From assembly GCA_020631735.1 (NCBI GenBank), contig CM036158.1:81727914-81791913 (forward strand): a DNA stretch of 64,000 bases, read 5' to 3'. The notes beneath the pieces were generated by a model, which saw only the letters and a program-made list of their open reading frames with translations, was not told where the DNA came from and searched no databases. Of the stretch, positions 18,547 to 30,300 are shown piece by piece; within the stretch, counting starts at the first letter, position 1; each line of letters opens with the position of its first letter. Both the position numbers and the translations under genes were made by a program. This DNA is from Saccharum officinarum (taxonomy: Eukaryota; Streptophyta; Magnoliopsida; Poales; Poaceae).

Positions 18547-20342
18547 TCCTAGGAGAGATGTAACCGTAGCTAGTAGTGTTTTTATCGTTGTCCTCCAGTG
18601 TTGTAATCTTCCGTTGTGTTCCGTTCGTAGCTGTTATGATCATTAGGTCATGCGATGCAATCGATGTGTCGAGGGTGGGAGAGTGACTGCATGTGTTGCA
18701 CCCATGTTCGACCGTTGGAATGAGTATTTGCTTATCCGTTGTGTTGATTGCGCCGAGTTGCCTTTCAGCCGTGATAGGCGTGATTAGAGTTCTTGAGACG
18801 ACAACAAGCAGGTTTTAAGAGGAACAATTATTCAGATTCAGCAGGTCAGCCATGATTGGATGACGGAGGACACTGTATCAACCAATTGTGGATGTCCCAG
18901 TAGAACACTTGAATCCCCTTGATTTAAATCCGCCTTGGGATTTATTTTCCTTGTTCCTTGTTTTAAAAAGGAACCTTTGTTGCCTGAATTCCTTTGCGAT
19001 CCTTTTTCTAATTTTGTGGTCTATGACCCCGCTGCTTTTACTGTGAGTAAGTTGGTAATAGTTGCCTGGTTAATAGCTTATGGTGCCGCGACGGAACCGA
19101 GGGCCACCTGTGGATCGCGACCATAGGGTTGTGTTGCTCGGCGCGCGCTGGTATCGAGGTTGTTGACCAAGCACTATTGCTAAGTTACACCGCAGTACCA
19201 CTCTTGCTACCGATTTTCTCCTTGGCAAAAATATTCTGGGGTTCTAACGGGAAATCCACAACGGGTTGATGGAGTAGTGCTCTCACAATTGCGACTGAGA
19301 TGGCCGGGTTTTGGAAGAAGCTTGTATGTCCGATCTTAGTCTATACTCAAGGCTAGGGTGAGTTGGATCTCATGGATAAAGAAGAAAGAGAAGAGCGATA
19401 AGGAAAAGTTAGCCCTCTTGTAGTCTGGAGTTTTTGGAACACTGATGGGACGTTGCCACTGTGCTCAATGACCGTGCTACACTTGGCGGGTCGCTGTCAC
19501 TACACGCTCTACGGACACCGTCGGTGGTGGGACCCATGTGTGCCGCGCTCACGTGGTCGTGGCATGGTGCCACACTCGCCTCGCCCCTTGCACTGTACGC
19601 CCCTCTTTCCCCAGCACGCTTGTCGGCTCTCGATTTCCACCCTCGTCCCGGTGCCAGACCCCCCTCGCGTTCTTTTCTCGTCGGTGTGTCGCTCGCACGC
19701 CTCCTTGCCGAGCGAGCCCCATCCCATCCTTTCTCCTTTTCCCCACTCAAGCTCGCATGGGGAGCGCACCATGGCGATGTTGTTCCCCACCTCGTGTCCC
19801 GCTGGTGATTCCCCCCTCCGCGCTGCCTTCGTTCTCGGTGCGCTGCGCCACCACCTCCGTCCACCGGGCTATAAATGCCACCTTGCTTGCCTCTCCTCCA
19901 TCCCACCTCCAGATCTGAAGTAGTTGGAGGCCGAGCTTTGTGATCCAGCCGTTGCTTACAGATCTAGGGTCGCCAGCCTGAGATGTTGGTGTAGCTCAGC
20001 AGAAGGGATCTGGTTTCCTTTGAAGGAGTTCAAGATCAACTCGGGTTAGTTAGGTTTGAGGGTTCGCGATGTTCGAGTTCTCAGTCTCTTGTTTCTGGAT
20101 CTGCTGGGCATACGCCATGTTTTGGATAATCATTTTCCTTTTGCTCTTCCACTGTCCCCGTCTTCGTCGTTTTCTAGAGAGGTTGTGAGTTGTATCAGTT
20201 TGTTCTTAGCCGTGATGCCTCTAGATCCCCGAGTGTTGTAGTCTTCGAAGCCGGGTAATCTCCTGTTGTAATTTATGCTAAGAAGTGTAATCACGTTTTT
20301 CCTCTTTTCTGGTTCCAGCTTCGAATCTCGGGACGAGATTCT
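18547..20342 (+). other. 3' internal region of element B, no pol seen
   Basis: About 1.8 kb between the nested Sirevirus and the 3' LTR. Overlapping GC-rich frames at 19409-19923 run on both strands without recognisable domains and are not taken as genes. A TATA-like CTATAAATGCC at about 19869-19879 is followed by a transcript-leader-like stretch, which may be an internal or captured promoter. No reverse transcriptase, integrase or protease motif was found. Confidence 0.6.
19870..19876 (+). promoter_or_regulatory. TATA-like box inside element B
   Basis: TATAAAT in a GC-rich context with C-rich sequence about 30 bp downstream. It is about 480 bp before the 3' LTR, with no clear ORF behind it. 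It may be a captured host promoter fragment. Confidence 0.3.
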
Positions 20343-20358
20343 TTTAAGGGGGGTTGGT
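20343..20358 (+). other. polypurine tract of element B
   Basis: TTTTAAGGGGGGTTGGT directly precedes the TGTAACAC start of the 3' LTR. Confidence 0.75.
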
Positions 20359-23300
20359 TGTAACACTCCTGGTGTTACGAGCTCGCTTAGCACCTAGATT
20401 AAGGCTTAAAAGAAATTAACACACCAAGTTCTCGAGTTTTAGAATTTTAAATGCACATGAGATGATAAACGAATCGTATGTGCTTCCACCTTTGTGGCTG
20501 AAAAAAAAATCAAAATAGGTATTGTAAGTTAGTTTACTTAATGCGTAAATGTGCTAATGACAATTCTAGCAAGAAAAGTAGAATAAGTAGTTTTAATCGT
20601 TTGGCACGGAAAGCAATTTCTATAAGCAGAAATAAAATATAACTCGAGCACGTTATGTATGTGAAGGCACAGCTTTAATTTTTGGAAAATAAATAGGGTT
20701 GATTAGTATTTTTGGAGCTCAGAAATCAAACCTGGGTGTAAGATAAGGCATTTCGCTACGTCGGAAACGTGCGTGTTCACCATGACGCCTCCTGCCTCCG
20801 TGGTCACGTCGGGGTTAATGCCTTGTCGCGGTAGCGCTGCCTGCCTCCGCTGTCCCCCCCCCACATTGAAATCTTTGGCGCTGTTCTGCTATGCGCCGCA
20901 GCTGCAACTGTAGACGTTGACTTCTCCCTGCTTCGTCGTCCTCGCCACGCCATGCCTCTGCCGCTCTGGTGCGCCCTGCCATCGTGCACCTGTCTGCCTC
21001 TGTCCCTTAGCCTCTTCTTTTTCTTTACCGTAGCACCATCGAACCTTCAGGCAGCACCGCAGCAGCAGCGTCCCTTGTGCCCGAGCCCCCGCTGCGCTGC
21101 CCACCGTGCTTCGCGCGCCCCTCGGCCCTGGCCACGCTGGACCGCTCCATCTCGCAGTCGCAGCGTCTCCGTCGTCAGCGTTGCCCCTGCCTTCTCGTGC
21201 TCGCGCCCAGTGCAGCCGTGCTCCCTCTCCCTCGGCTTGCCCGCACGTGTTTTCATTCGGCTCCCCGTGTCATCGCACAGGGTCATGCCGAGCCTCGCGG
21301 AGCTCCTTGGCTGCGCTCCGTAGTGCCGTGCCAAGCCCACCACCACCGCAGCGCCTCGCCGGGTCCGCGCGTAGCTCCCCGCTGCGCCCGAGACGCGTGG
21401 ACGCGCCGCCGACGCCCCACGCACCGCGTCCGCTGCTGGTCAAGCCTCCAGCGCTGGTGCCCTCCCTTGCCGGTTTGGCCCAGCCCTCGGCCCGCCCGGG
21501 CGAACCGCAGCGTGGACCACGGCGGCCGTGGCTGCGCCGCCGTCCGCTTGCGCGGGCGGGTTTCGATGTCCGTGTGCGCCGTTGCCGCCTCTCCAACCGT
21601 GGCCCCTGCCCGGGGTCTGCGCCGTGTGGTGTGTGCGGCCAGTCCGCTGCGCCCCGTCGCTACGCCGTTGGGCCTCCTCGTCGTTGTCAACGAGCGCGCA
21701 GCCGGGTTTCGCCGCCGGCTGGTGCTCCCTCTACTCCGTGCGCTGTGTCTGAGATTGAAGAAGCAAGGTGAGGAGGGCATTTGTCCAAGCAAAGGAATTA
21801 TACAGGGGTGTCTTTGCAAAATACTAGACTCACTCAAATAGTGCGTTAGTACCGTGGAATGTTTTAGAGGAAGATCAGGGGCCTAATCGCTTAAACGCCG
21901 TCGCTATCTGGTCATGGCCGCGTGGGCCGTTTTGCTGGGCTGCGGCCTGCCTGGCGTGGGCCGCCTCGCCCTTGCTGCTGGGCCGCCGCGCCTGCGCTGG
22001 GCCAGCTGGCCGCGCGCGCCTTTGGGCTGCCCGTTTCCTGCGCGCCTGCGGGCCGAGCTAGGCCGTTCGGCCTGTTTCTGTTTATCGGTTTTTCGGTTAT
22101 TTTGTTAAATCAGTGCTCTTCAAAAATTGGAAATAAGGTGTAGCAAAATTATAAAAATGCCAAACTAGTTGCGTTGAGTTTTTAAAAGCACGGTCTATCT
22201 GATAGGGTATTTTGTGCGCCTAGGTTTCGTATGTTTTAGGGTTGCAATAATTATTTTAAAATGCTTAATATTGTTCAAAGATGAACTTGTAGGAATTTTC
22301 CGGATAAATTGGTAATGGTATTGGATCTGAAATCTTTACAGTAGGTTCCTAGCAATATTAGCTGCTCACCGTAATTTGTAGCTCTAAAATAATTAGTTGC
22401 TAGATAAATAATAATGTCTTATTTCGAATAATGATTAAATTGATGTAACGGGATAAAGAAACACCGTTGGTTTATATAACTAAACTAATTGTTGGGAAAT
22501 AACGTCTTATCCGACAACGTGTATATGTAGCCTAAGTATGGTCGTCGTTAGAACTAGCCCGTTAGCTCGAGAGGCGTACGTCGTATGTTATGAGTCACGA
22601 TTGCAGTTGATTAATTACATCTTTGCATTGCATCGCATGCATATCATATAGGTACGATGATGGATCAACGGATCGATCGAAGGATGATTGGGAATCCGAA
22701 GATGATGCAAGGGGCCTTCTATCCAGTTGAGGGTGGATGATCTAAAGATGCAGATACTAACTTTTAATATATCTTACCCAGGCAAGCCCCGGTGCATAAC
22801 CCCTATTATTCTGCAATTTATTTTATGCTTGTGCATTAAGTTTTAAGGAGTTGAATGAAACTCACTTGCATATATATCTTGATCCCATGAGTCTTACTAG
22901 TATGACAGGATCGTGTAGAATGCTATGCTACAGGACTCCGGTAGAAGTCGAGTGATTGCCTGTCACTCGCGAGAGATAGGAATTATAATATTGTTACTAT
23001 TATCATGTTACTATCACATGGAATATAAATGTATATGGATAATTGGAGACCGGGCGGAACGGGTTGGATGGACTTGGACCTGGTTGGGCAACAGAGCGGG
23101 GCTCTGGTTGCATTTGTTCCGCCTGTGTCAATTAAGGACCGTTCGTTGCATGGACCCTGGTCAAGTCACAGATTTATTGTCCTGAGCATATACTAGCGGA
23201 TGGGGGCTAGGAAGACTTGTTCCTCTCTTGTCATGGGTTCCGGCTCTTTCCGGACCGGCTTTTTAGGGTGGTTATATATATATTGGGTTGAGGAGGTCTA

Positions 23301-24267
23301 AGCACCATACTGAGGCCGGGCCTGCAGTGTTGGGGGCTTAGAGTCTGAGCTTGGATGGGGACCTGGACCCCTTGACAGGAGTGGAACGGGTTGGTCTTGC
23401 TTGTGCCCGGGGTACAAGCGGGGCGTGTGTTTTCGGGGCACCCAGCTGGGCACATTGATTCGCGAATCGCCGTTTCTGCGTGACGGTACGGCTTGACTAC
23501 GCTCTGGCATCGTAGTACGAACTGGCAGTGGAAAGATGAAGAAATGGTTTCTGATTGCTCAACCCTACTTGATTATAGACTAGGTGCTTACATAGAAGAT
23601 TGGATAAGAACAAAATACGGCTATTAAAAGTAACAAATTAAGGATACACCTTTAGCGCTGCTTCTTGCAAACAAGAAACCCACCAGCCAAAAAGCCTTGC
23701 ATAATCCTTGGAGTCTTTTTCTTTCCTCCTGACGGGTAAGTCTTGCGGAGTACAATTGAGTACTCAGGGTTTGTTCTACCCTGTTGCAGGTGGTAGGTGC
23801 TGATAAGCTGACACTTGTGTGTGGAAACCTCCTGGTGGGCTCAGCGAGGATTTCCTTTGCGACGCGGAGTAGAGTTTATTTTATGAAACTCTCACCAATA
23901 GTTTTACAAGGAAAAATCACTTATAAACTATTATTATTCCATGCTTATAAGCGTTCTTCAGGTTAATGTTTAACTTGTCATTAAATGATTTCATTTCCGC
24001 TGAACTCTGATAATGTTTTATATTCTGATGTTATAACTCCATAATGAGTTACTCTGATGTTGTACTAAAAGTGATGTAAGAAATGGTAAGGATGTTGTAA
24101 GCTTTACTCTCTCATTTGTGATCCTGATGTAAAAATGTAGATCTTCGAGTTCTCCCTTGCGGTGTGCTCGACGGAATCGCGTAGTTTAGTGTTCTCCCCA
24201 GGGTACTTAGTGTCTAATGGAAGACGAGTACTCTTGGGAGGGCATTAGATTAGACGGTTCTGCCACA
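20359..24267 (+). repeat. 3' LTR of gypsy-like element B (3909 bp)
   Basis: It starts TGTAACACTCCTGGTGTTAC (itself a short hairpin) and ends CTGCCACA. A strongly GC-rich block (about 20760-22080) is flanked by AT-rich DNA. The overlapping long frames in that block are on both strands and frame-shifted relative to each other, so I do not call them genes. The last 1.2 kb pairs with 3814-5014. Length and composition resemble the solo LTR at 47475-51405. Confidence 0.9.
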
Positions 24268-25596
24268 CGTAGCTTCTTCGAAGATCTCCAAGATTTGTTT
24301 GGTTTGGACAATGGCTTCAGCAGAGCACCGAAGGAAGATCAGGGTGTTGTCGGCGTACTGGAGCACATGACAAGGAGCATTAGGGATGAGGGGGTGCCCA
24401 ATGGAACTAGTTAACTGGGGATGGTGAAGGAGCCTGCGAAGAATGTCAGCAACAATAATGAACAGGTATGGGGATAGAGGATCCCCTTGCCGAAGACCGT
24501 TGTGGTAGTTGATCCACCGACCGGGGACACCATTGAGAAGGACAGCAGTTTTACCCATACGAAGCAAATCCTGAATCCAAATGCACCACTTATCCGGGAA
24601 GCCTCGGCAGCGAAGGACCCTATCTAGACTGTCCTAGTTAACACAGTCAAAAGCCTTATGAAAGTCTAGCTTCAAAATAATAGTCGGAGTGCTGCGATGA
24701 TAACAACAGTGAAGTAGATCAGCAGCATAAATGAAGCTGTCAGTGATGCACCTCCCCAAGACAAAGCCGGTTTGGTCGGCACCAATGAGCAGGGGTATAA
24801 ACGGTTGGAGTCTCTTCGTGAGGACCTTGGAAATCCCTTTGACAGTCGTGTTCTGAAGGGCAATAGGCCTGAAGTCTTGAGGTTTCCGAGCGTTGTCTTT
24901 TTTAGGGAGAAGAACAAGGTAAGAACGGTTCAAGCGCTCAATTTCAGTGGAGTGGGAGTAGAAGGAGTCGAAGAGAGAGTAAAGAGCAGAGGAAGTGGTA
25001 GTCCACGTAGATTTGAAGAAGAGAGGGCCAAAGCCGTCAGGCCCCGGACTGGCGTTGATATGCATATGATGGAAAGCTTGATAGATTTCAGACCAGTCAA
25101 AGGTATCAGCGAGGTGAGCAAGGTCAAGAGCTCCCTCGGGGTAGAGATCTTCGAGACGAAACCTCCAGATGGTGAGTCGTGAGCTCCCTAGAAGGTTGAC
25201 ATAGAAGGAATGAAGCACAGCGGCTTTCTGTTCATGATTATGTAGCTCACACCCGTCATGCTCGATAATTTGTATTTTATTACGCCGATGCCACTGGTTA
25301 GCACAGACATGGAAGTAACGGGTGTTTTCGTCACCTTGCAGCGCAGCTCTCACTTTGCTCCTCTGTTTCCAAAGAAGAAGCTTGGCCTGTGTAACTTTAC
25401 TGGGGATATTGACAATTAGAGAACGAAGGTTACGTTCCGGAATAGAAAGGGGGCGACCTTCTTCTACATGATTCATCAGGTTGATTACAATCCGGCAGTC
25501 AGTTTCTTGCTGGGAGAGATGGGGCTGTCTCTTCTTCCACTCAACTGAAAACAAAAAACACTGTACAAGTCTGAAAAGCAATCTGAAACTGAGCAT
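24268..25596 (-). pseudogene. LINE reverse transcriptase, truncated by element B
   Basis: The minus-strand frame reads through the fingers and palm of a non-LTR reverse transcriptase: INASPGPDGFGPLFFK, RPIALQNTTVKGISKVL, DQTGFVLGRC, LKLDFHKAFD, GLRQGDPLSPYLFI, and a degenerate active site YADN where the family usually has YADD. An in-frame stop at 24634-24636 interrupts it just after the KAFD motif; the frame then continues to the LTR junction at 24268, where element B cut the gene. The endonuclease domain is absent upstream, where the sequence joins a U-box pseudogene. The missing C-terminal half would lie on the far side of element B, inside the assembly gap. The copy is dead. Confidence 0.9.
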
Positions 25597-25607
25597 TCAA
25601 TCCAGGT

Positions 25608-26345
25608 AACGCGCGCATGGTGGTATGCAACAGACGGCGAGTCCATCAAGAAGTGGATCAAGAGCGGGTGCCGGACGTGCCCCGTCACCGGCGAGAGGCT
25701 CTGCAGCGCCGATCTCGTGACGAACGTCGCGGCACACGGGGTCATCTCGAGCAGCTCCTCCTCTGCCGGGGTGTCTCACTCCACGAGCCCAGTAGCAAGC
25801 ATCGGCCACTGGTGCGCGGTCGACAAGACCGCCACGCCGTTCGGCACGGCGCGGCTGGCGTCGTGCGCCTCTACGCAGCGTTCCTAATGGCAAGGCTGTC
25901 CAGCGGCGCGCCCGAGGAGCAGAAGAAGACGACTTACGGACGTGCCTCGTGGAGGTAGATGCCGTGCCATGGCTGCTCCACCTGCTCTCCTCCACGGACG
26001 CGTCCGTGCAGGACAACGCCGTGAACGTGGAGGCCAGTGGGGCGGGCGCTGGTGGAAGCCGGAGAGCCGGGCCTCATCATCGACGCCGTGAACGTGCCCG
26101 CCAAGGTCGAGGTGCGGCAGAACATGGCGGCCGTCCTGTTCTACCTCTCGTCGAACCCAGACTCCCAGAGTACTGCGACGAGATCAGCCGCATCCCATGG
26201 ACGCGCTCGCTGGCCTGCTGGACTCGTCCGCCGGAGACAACGACCTCTTCTGGAGCAGCCGACCGGCAAGCGGGCTGTCGTGGTGAGCTTGGAGTTGGCG
26301 ACGAGGGCTCGTGGACTCCCTCAGCGAGGCAGCATCGTGGTCGGC
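25608..26345 (+). pseudogene. shattered U-box/ARM-repeat E3 ubiquitin ligase fragment
   Basis: Short pieces in different plus-strand frames match a plant U-box E3 ligase of the PUB type. The first is the second half of a U-box (ESIKKWIKSGCRTCPVTGE, about 25635-25700). The second is a linker (AAFLMARLSSGAPEEQKKTT, about 25880-25935). The third is armadillo-like pieces (AVPWLLHLLSSTDASVQDNA, about 25960-26020; RQNMAAVLFYLSSNPDSQ, about 26110-26170). At least three frameshifts and internal deletions separate them. In plants such proteins attach ubiquitin to targets and often act in stress and immune signalling; this copy cannot. The high GC content is typical of an intron-poor grass gene. It ends where the LINE begins (25596), so the LINE probably landed in it or joined it by truncation. 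Confidence 0.75.
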
Positions 26346-27694
26346 GGAGCATTAGTCCAACACTTCAGCACAAGAAAGCGAAGGGGGGGGGGTATTCGCA
26401 TTAGTTCAACGTGCGTCACACCCGGTTGGACCCAGCTGATAACTGAACAGTGACTAGGCACCCAAACGATTGTTTTAGAACTCTAGGGACCAAGATGACA
26501 CAGTAGCGCAAGTTTAGCGACCAATGGTGTACTTTACTCAATTAGAAAATTAGAAAATGTGTTCGCGCGGTTATAACAACCTTGGCATCTACTCCCTCGG
26601 TCCTCCGTCCCTAAATATAAAGAATGAAGAATCCTAAGAGGACCCCTAAATATAACAGGCGCCTAAGATTTCACATTACCATCAGTCGACATGCTCGCAC
26701 ATCTGATTGCAAATCAATGGTCCAGATTCAGTCGCGCCTCCTTCTTCCTTCGTTCCCCAGCGCACTGTTCATTTTCCCCGCAACGCTTGCACCAGACGGC
26801 CACGTGCCCGCGCTCGCCCCACTCCTTCTTCCTCAACTCCGGCGGGCATAGAAGAGAAGGGGTTTGGGGGAGGAAGGCCGATCAGGCGGTGGGGATAGTG
26901 GCAGGGCGGTTTAAGAGCCCTAACGGCGGTGGAGGCAGCTGGGCCAAGTCAGGATAGGAGAGGTCCATGGTCGAAGCTCCATGGCCACGTAAGAAGGAGG
27001 GGGAGGGGAAGAAGGTGGCCGTCGCCATGGTCGCGGAGGTCCGACAAAACCCTAGCGCGTCGCGATGGGATGGTGGGCAACGTTGGGGGCGAGGACGAGG
27101 TGGAGGGCGTGGCCGCCGACGAGGTAGGCGGGGATGCGGTGTGAGGATGAGGAGGTGGCTAGGGCGAGGATGAGGAGTGGGCGCGAGACAGAAGAGGAAC
27201 AAGAGGTTGAGGACGACTAAGGGAAATGCAGATCCTCAGTTGACTGCGCCTGAGACCGACCCTAAATACAAAGACAGATATATCTTTGACAGGTCACGTG
27301 TTTGGGAACCGCGCAATCTTTTTTCCTCCTCGCCGGGACCATACTTACCCCACGCTGCCTCATGCATGCCTCCTTTGTCGTCTGCTCCCTCGTGCTTCCA
27401 CCACCTGTGGGCGGCGGCTATCGCCCCCCTGACCCCACCCTCCTAATAACAGGGCTGCCGACAACCACTCCTGGCACGATGCCCCAACCACTAGTCCCGT
27501 CCAACCGCCATCTCCCACCGCCCTGGTGTGCGGCGCCCCTGCAGCAGGTTCTCCCTCGTCGGCACCCTGGTGGGGTCACTCTCCTTCTCTGTCGCCAGTC
27601 GCCACATCCATGCAAGAAATCAATCAATCTTCGCTTGCTCTCGAATGGTTCTTGATGAACGATGATCCAATCCAAGCAAGTCCAGTGCTTTTAC
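26346..27694. other. no gene seen; possible Stowaway-like end at 26590
   Basis: A CTCCCTCGGTCCTCCGTCCC-type terminus at about 26590-26610 followed by CTAAATATAAAG resembles Stowaway-like MITE ends, but no matching partner was found with confidence. The rest is GC-rich sequence with overlapping short frames on both strands and no recognisable domain. Confidence 0.4.
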
Positions 27695-28141
27695 CAGTGA
27701 GCTCCAGGATGCAGGCGCTCAGGAACCGAACCTATCGCAGAGGAGGCTCCTCATCTCCTTGACGTCGTTGACCGTGCCCTTGAGCTCATGCTTGGTGCTC
27801 ATGTAGCTGACCCTGACCAAGAGTGCCCGCTTGCTCCCGCCGCCGCTCACCCTCCTGGGATAGCCCACCGGGATCTCTATGAACCCTGCAGGGATTGGCG
27901 GCGGCCGCGGCAGCAAGGCTGCCGCCGCGAGCGTCCTCGTCGTCGTGGCGCTCTCGCCCACGGCGCCGCCGCGCTGGTGGTGGTGGTGCTCGATGCGCGT
28001 CACCCCGTGGCAGAACGCGCACCGGACGCTAGAGCTGGAGGACCCGGGCGACGGCGCCACGAGGCCCATGCCGCAGTGGCCGCACCACGACGTCGCCGCC
28101 GTCTTCCCGCTCATCATGCCGACCGGCCTCGTGTTTCCCAT
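27695..28141 (-). pseudogene. broken exon 1 of a second type I metacaspase
   Basis: The minus strand encodes an LSD1-type zinc finger (CGHCGMGLV then VRCAFC) and the start of the caspase-like p20 domain (KRALLVRVSY, KHELKGTVNDVKEMRSLL), matching exon 1 of the intact gene at 32706-34114. After CDRFG the frame is lost by a small deletion near 27721, giving an early stop. The homology continues out of frame to a donor-like GGTAAAAG at about 27694. No exon 2-4 was found to the left. An Arg replaces the Gly seen in the paralogue (LLVRVSY versus LLVGISY). It lies in the same orientation 4.5 kb from the intact gene, so it is likely the remnant of a tandem duplicate. A functional gene is very unlikely. 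Confidence 0.85.
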
Positions 28142-28184
28142 GAGGATGAAGCTTCTGTCGTCCCCGTCTTTAAGACGTAATCTC

Positions 28185-28435
28185 TCCGTAAAAAAAAAAA
28201 AGAGAGAGTCATTGTCGCTTCAAAAAAGTCAACAACTTTTAGCTTTGACTAAATATATTTAACAAAATATTAACATTTGTGGTATATAATTAGTATCATT
28301 AGATAGATCATTAAATATACTTTCATAATAAATTTTTTTGAAGATATAAATGTTGTACGTATTTTCTATAAAGCTAATCAAAGTTGAGGAAGTTTGACCG
28401 GCACGACTCTCATAGTGACTCTTTTTTTTTTGGAC
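28185..28435. repeat. AT-rich MITE-like sequence
   Basis: AT-rich DNA with the interior pattern AGTCAACAACTTTTAGCTTT...TTAACAAAATATTAACATTTG...TCATTAAATATACTTTC, and an inverted-looking end (AAGTTTGAC near 28391), is commonly seen in grass MITEs. The exact ends and target duplication were not resolved. Confidence 0.45.
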
Positions 28436-29298
28436 GGATAGCGCAAGTCATATGCGCCCGTTGTGCACTATAGCTTGTAAGTGAAGCAACGATTCCTTTA
28501 TTCCAAGGACCCAACAAATTAAACTGTGGGCCGTCATCTGCCAGCTGCTTTCTTCGATCTGTGGTTAAGACAGAATGTGATTCGTGCCATACTGTTTTGT
28601 GCGCTGTACGAGCTTTGTTAACATCCAAAAATGTGCCACTATGCAAATTGGACAATGCTAGTAAGTTCTCGGCATCACGGAGGTATTAGAAAATATTTGC
28701 CTAAATCGGCTAGCCCAGTTTCTCTGCGCCAAACTGGCCAGGCTGATTCCGAAACCTGTCAGGCCGGTTTTCCTGTTTTTTTTCCGACCATGCATTGCAT
28801 GTATATCATTAAGAAGGAATATAAGTTTTTGTTACAAAGTAAACTCAGGACGGCCTAGAATGCGAGCGGCACAACGCGGCCGCACAAAGGTAACCCTGCA
28901 AAAAATAACGATCGTGACACCTAGAGAAGATTACATGATGATAGATTTTGCGACTTTAGGGGGAGTAAACTGTCACCCAGCGTCTCTGGACGCCCACAAA
29001 GTTGTTATGAGATATGTGTTGTGAAAAAGAGTAAGTTGTTTGGTTAAAACAGCTATGAGACATATCCCCTCTCTTTTATCTCCCTTGAAACAGTTGTAAA
29101 TGTTTATCTATTTTCAGGAAAAGTAGAAAGCTGAAAGACAAAATCAGGTCTAAGATGCTCCAAAAACTATACTAATTGAAAACAGTTGCTTTTGGAAAAG
29201 CCGCTTCTGATTGTACCCGTTTAGTTGGTGTTCTACCTTTTGACAGCAGAATCACTTTCCAGAAGCTGAACTAAACCAAAGTAAATAGAGAAACCTCT
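28436..29298. other. no feature seen
   Basis: Moderately AT-rich sequence with short frames only. I see no supported gene, repeat pair or RNA. Confidence 0.5.
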
Positions 29299-29313
29299 AG
29301 ACAACTTCTCACT

Positions 29314-29860
29314 TTTTTTTTAAGGAAACTGGAGGGGCTTTCACCCCTACAGGCATTTTATTAAAACGTTAAAGTCCACACAAAGACAACAGTGGCCAAG
29401 CAAACAAACTTAAGAAACAAAGAAGGAAAGAAAGAAAATGAAACTAAGTATAAAGATTACAATATATTTTGGATCCATTGATCAAAAAGCATTGAATCTT
29501 TTGCCTTGGCCCTTAGGGACAAAAGCTGAATTTCTTTCTTGAAAACTTCTATGGCTTGCTCCACCTCTGGCTGAAGGTTTTTGAAAATAAAATCATTCCT
29601 GACAGTCCATATTACCCAAGCCATCAAGATTGCAGAGATCATGAAAAATCTGTTGTTGGATTGTGATCTAATCTCCATAATAGCTTCTGTTGCCGTGATA
29701 CCATCTTGAAAGGATATACCAATCGAGGTCCAACATTCCTTAGCAAAAGGATAACTCAGAAACAGGTGTGTTGAAGTTTCTTCAGTGCTCAGATTGCACA
29801 AGACGCAGTTATACGAGGCAAGCTGCATGTTTTTCCTTCTAAGAATATTTCTTGTGCTTA
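29314..29860 (-). mobile_element. 5'-truncated LINE with 15-bp target duplication
   Basis: The 15-bp sequence AGACAACTTCTCACT occurs at both edges (29299-29313 and 29861-29875). On the minus strand the copy ends in a short A-run (plus-strand T-run at 29312-29320). This is the hallmark of target-primed reverse transcription. A GGGG..CCCC hairpin lies just before the tail (about 29332-29350). Only about 550 bp of the 3' end was copied. Confidence 0.9.
29457..29858 (-). pseudogene. LINE C-terminal zinc-binding (zf-RVT) domain fragment
   Basis: The minus-strand frame, open at the 5' truncation point, encodes the zinc-binding domain that follows reverse transcriptase in plant LINEs: CVLCNLSTEETSTHLF, then PFAKECW. 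It continues with AWVIWTVRNDFIF, a usual downstream segment, and ends at a stop at 29457. It probably contacts template RNA or target DNA. Without the RT and endonuclease it has no function on its own. Confidence 0.88.
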
Positions 29861-30300
29861 AGACAACTTCTCACTGGCTGCCTCCCCTGGCTAAAAAAGT
29901 GCAAGGCAGAGCCTATTATGTTTTACACATTGAGAAGAAGAAATAAAGAGCTCCATGTTCTTCATATTTCTTTGTGTTTACATTTGCTTTGTGTGTATGC
30001 ACTGATCAATAGGACGACAACTCAGCATATATCATCATTTTTTATCAACAAAATTTCAGTCAAAAGAATGCGTATTACGGCATCTTGTTCAGTGAACCGC
30101 TCTATCTCACTGTGTGAGCATAACTAAGTTCCTGTATGCCTGCAAGAAGCTGTGGCAGGCAGATCTGCGGCCACCGTCGACGGGGAAGCCAGCGCTCGCC
30201 AACCACCGACGTCACCATGCCCCCCGGGGGTCCAGGAGGTGCCCAGCTCCGACGCCGATGACCGTGCCGCCGCACGCCCCGGCCTCCAGCCCGGGGGGAT

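Larger units (their letters stand above)
3814..24267 (+). mobile_element. gypsy-like, apparently non-autonomous LTR retrotransposon B (interrupted by Sirevirus C)
   Basis: The two LTR copies (3814-5014, truncated by the gap; 20359-24267, complete at 3909 bp) are nearly identical over the shared 1.2 kb. Directly after the left LTR is a primer binding site, and directly before the right LTR a polypurine tract, so the element reads on the plus strand. Without the nested Sirevirus, the internal region is only about 3.45 kb. It holds one clear ORF of 302 codons but no protease, reverse transcriptase, RNase H or integrase, so it would depend on another element for movement. The LTR begins TGTAACAC and ends CCACA, as in many grass gypsy families. 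The family name is not assigned. The TSD cannot be checked because the left end is in the gap; CGTAG follows the right end. Confidence 0.85.

Noticed and set aside
19409..19923. Possible small gene in the 3' interior of element B
   Set aside because: Frames on both strands compete, with no motif or splice support; only the TATA-like site is noted.
20952..21841. Long GC-rich frames (up to 254 codons) on both strands
   Set aside because: They lie in the GC-rich block of the gypsy LTR, overlap in several frames and show only Arg/Pro/Ala-rich low complexity; high GC depletes stop codons.
25608..26345. A functional U-box E3 ligase
   Set aside because: Homologous pieces lie in at least three frames with internal losses and without the first half of the U-box.
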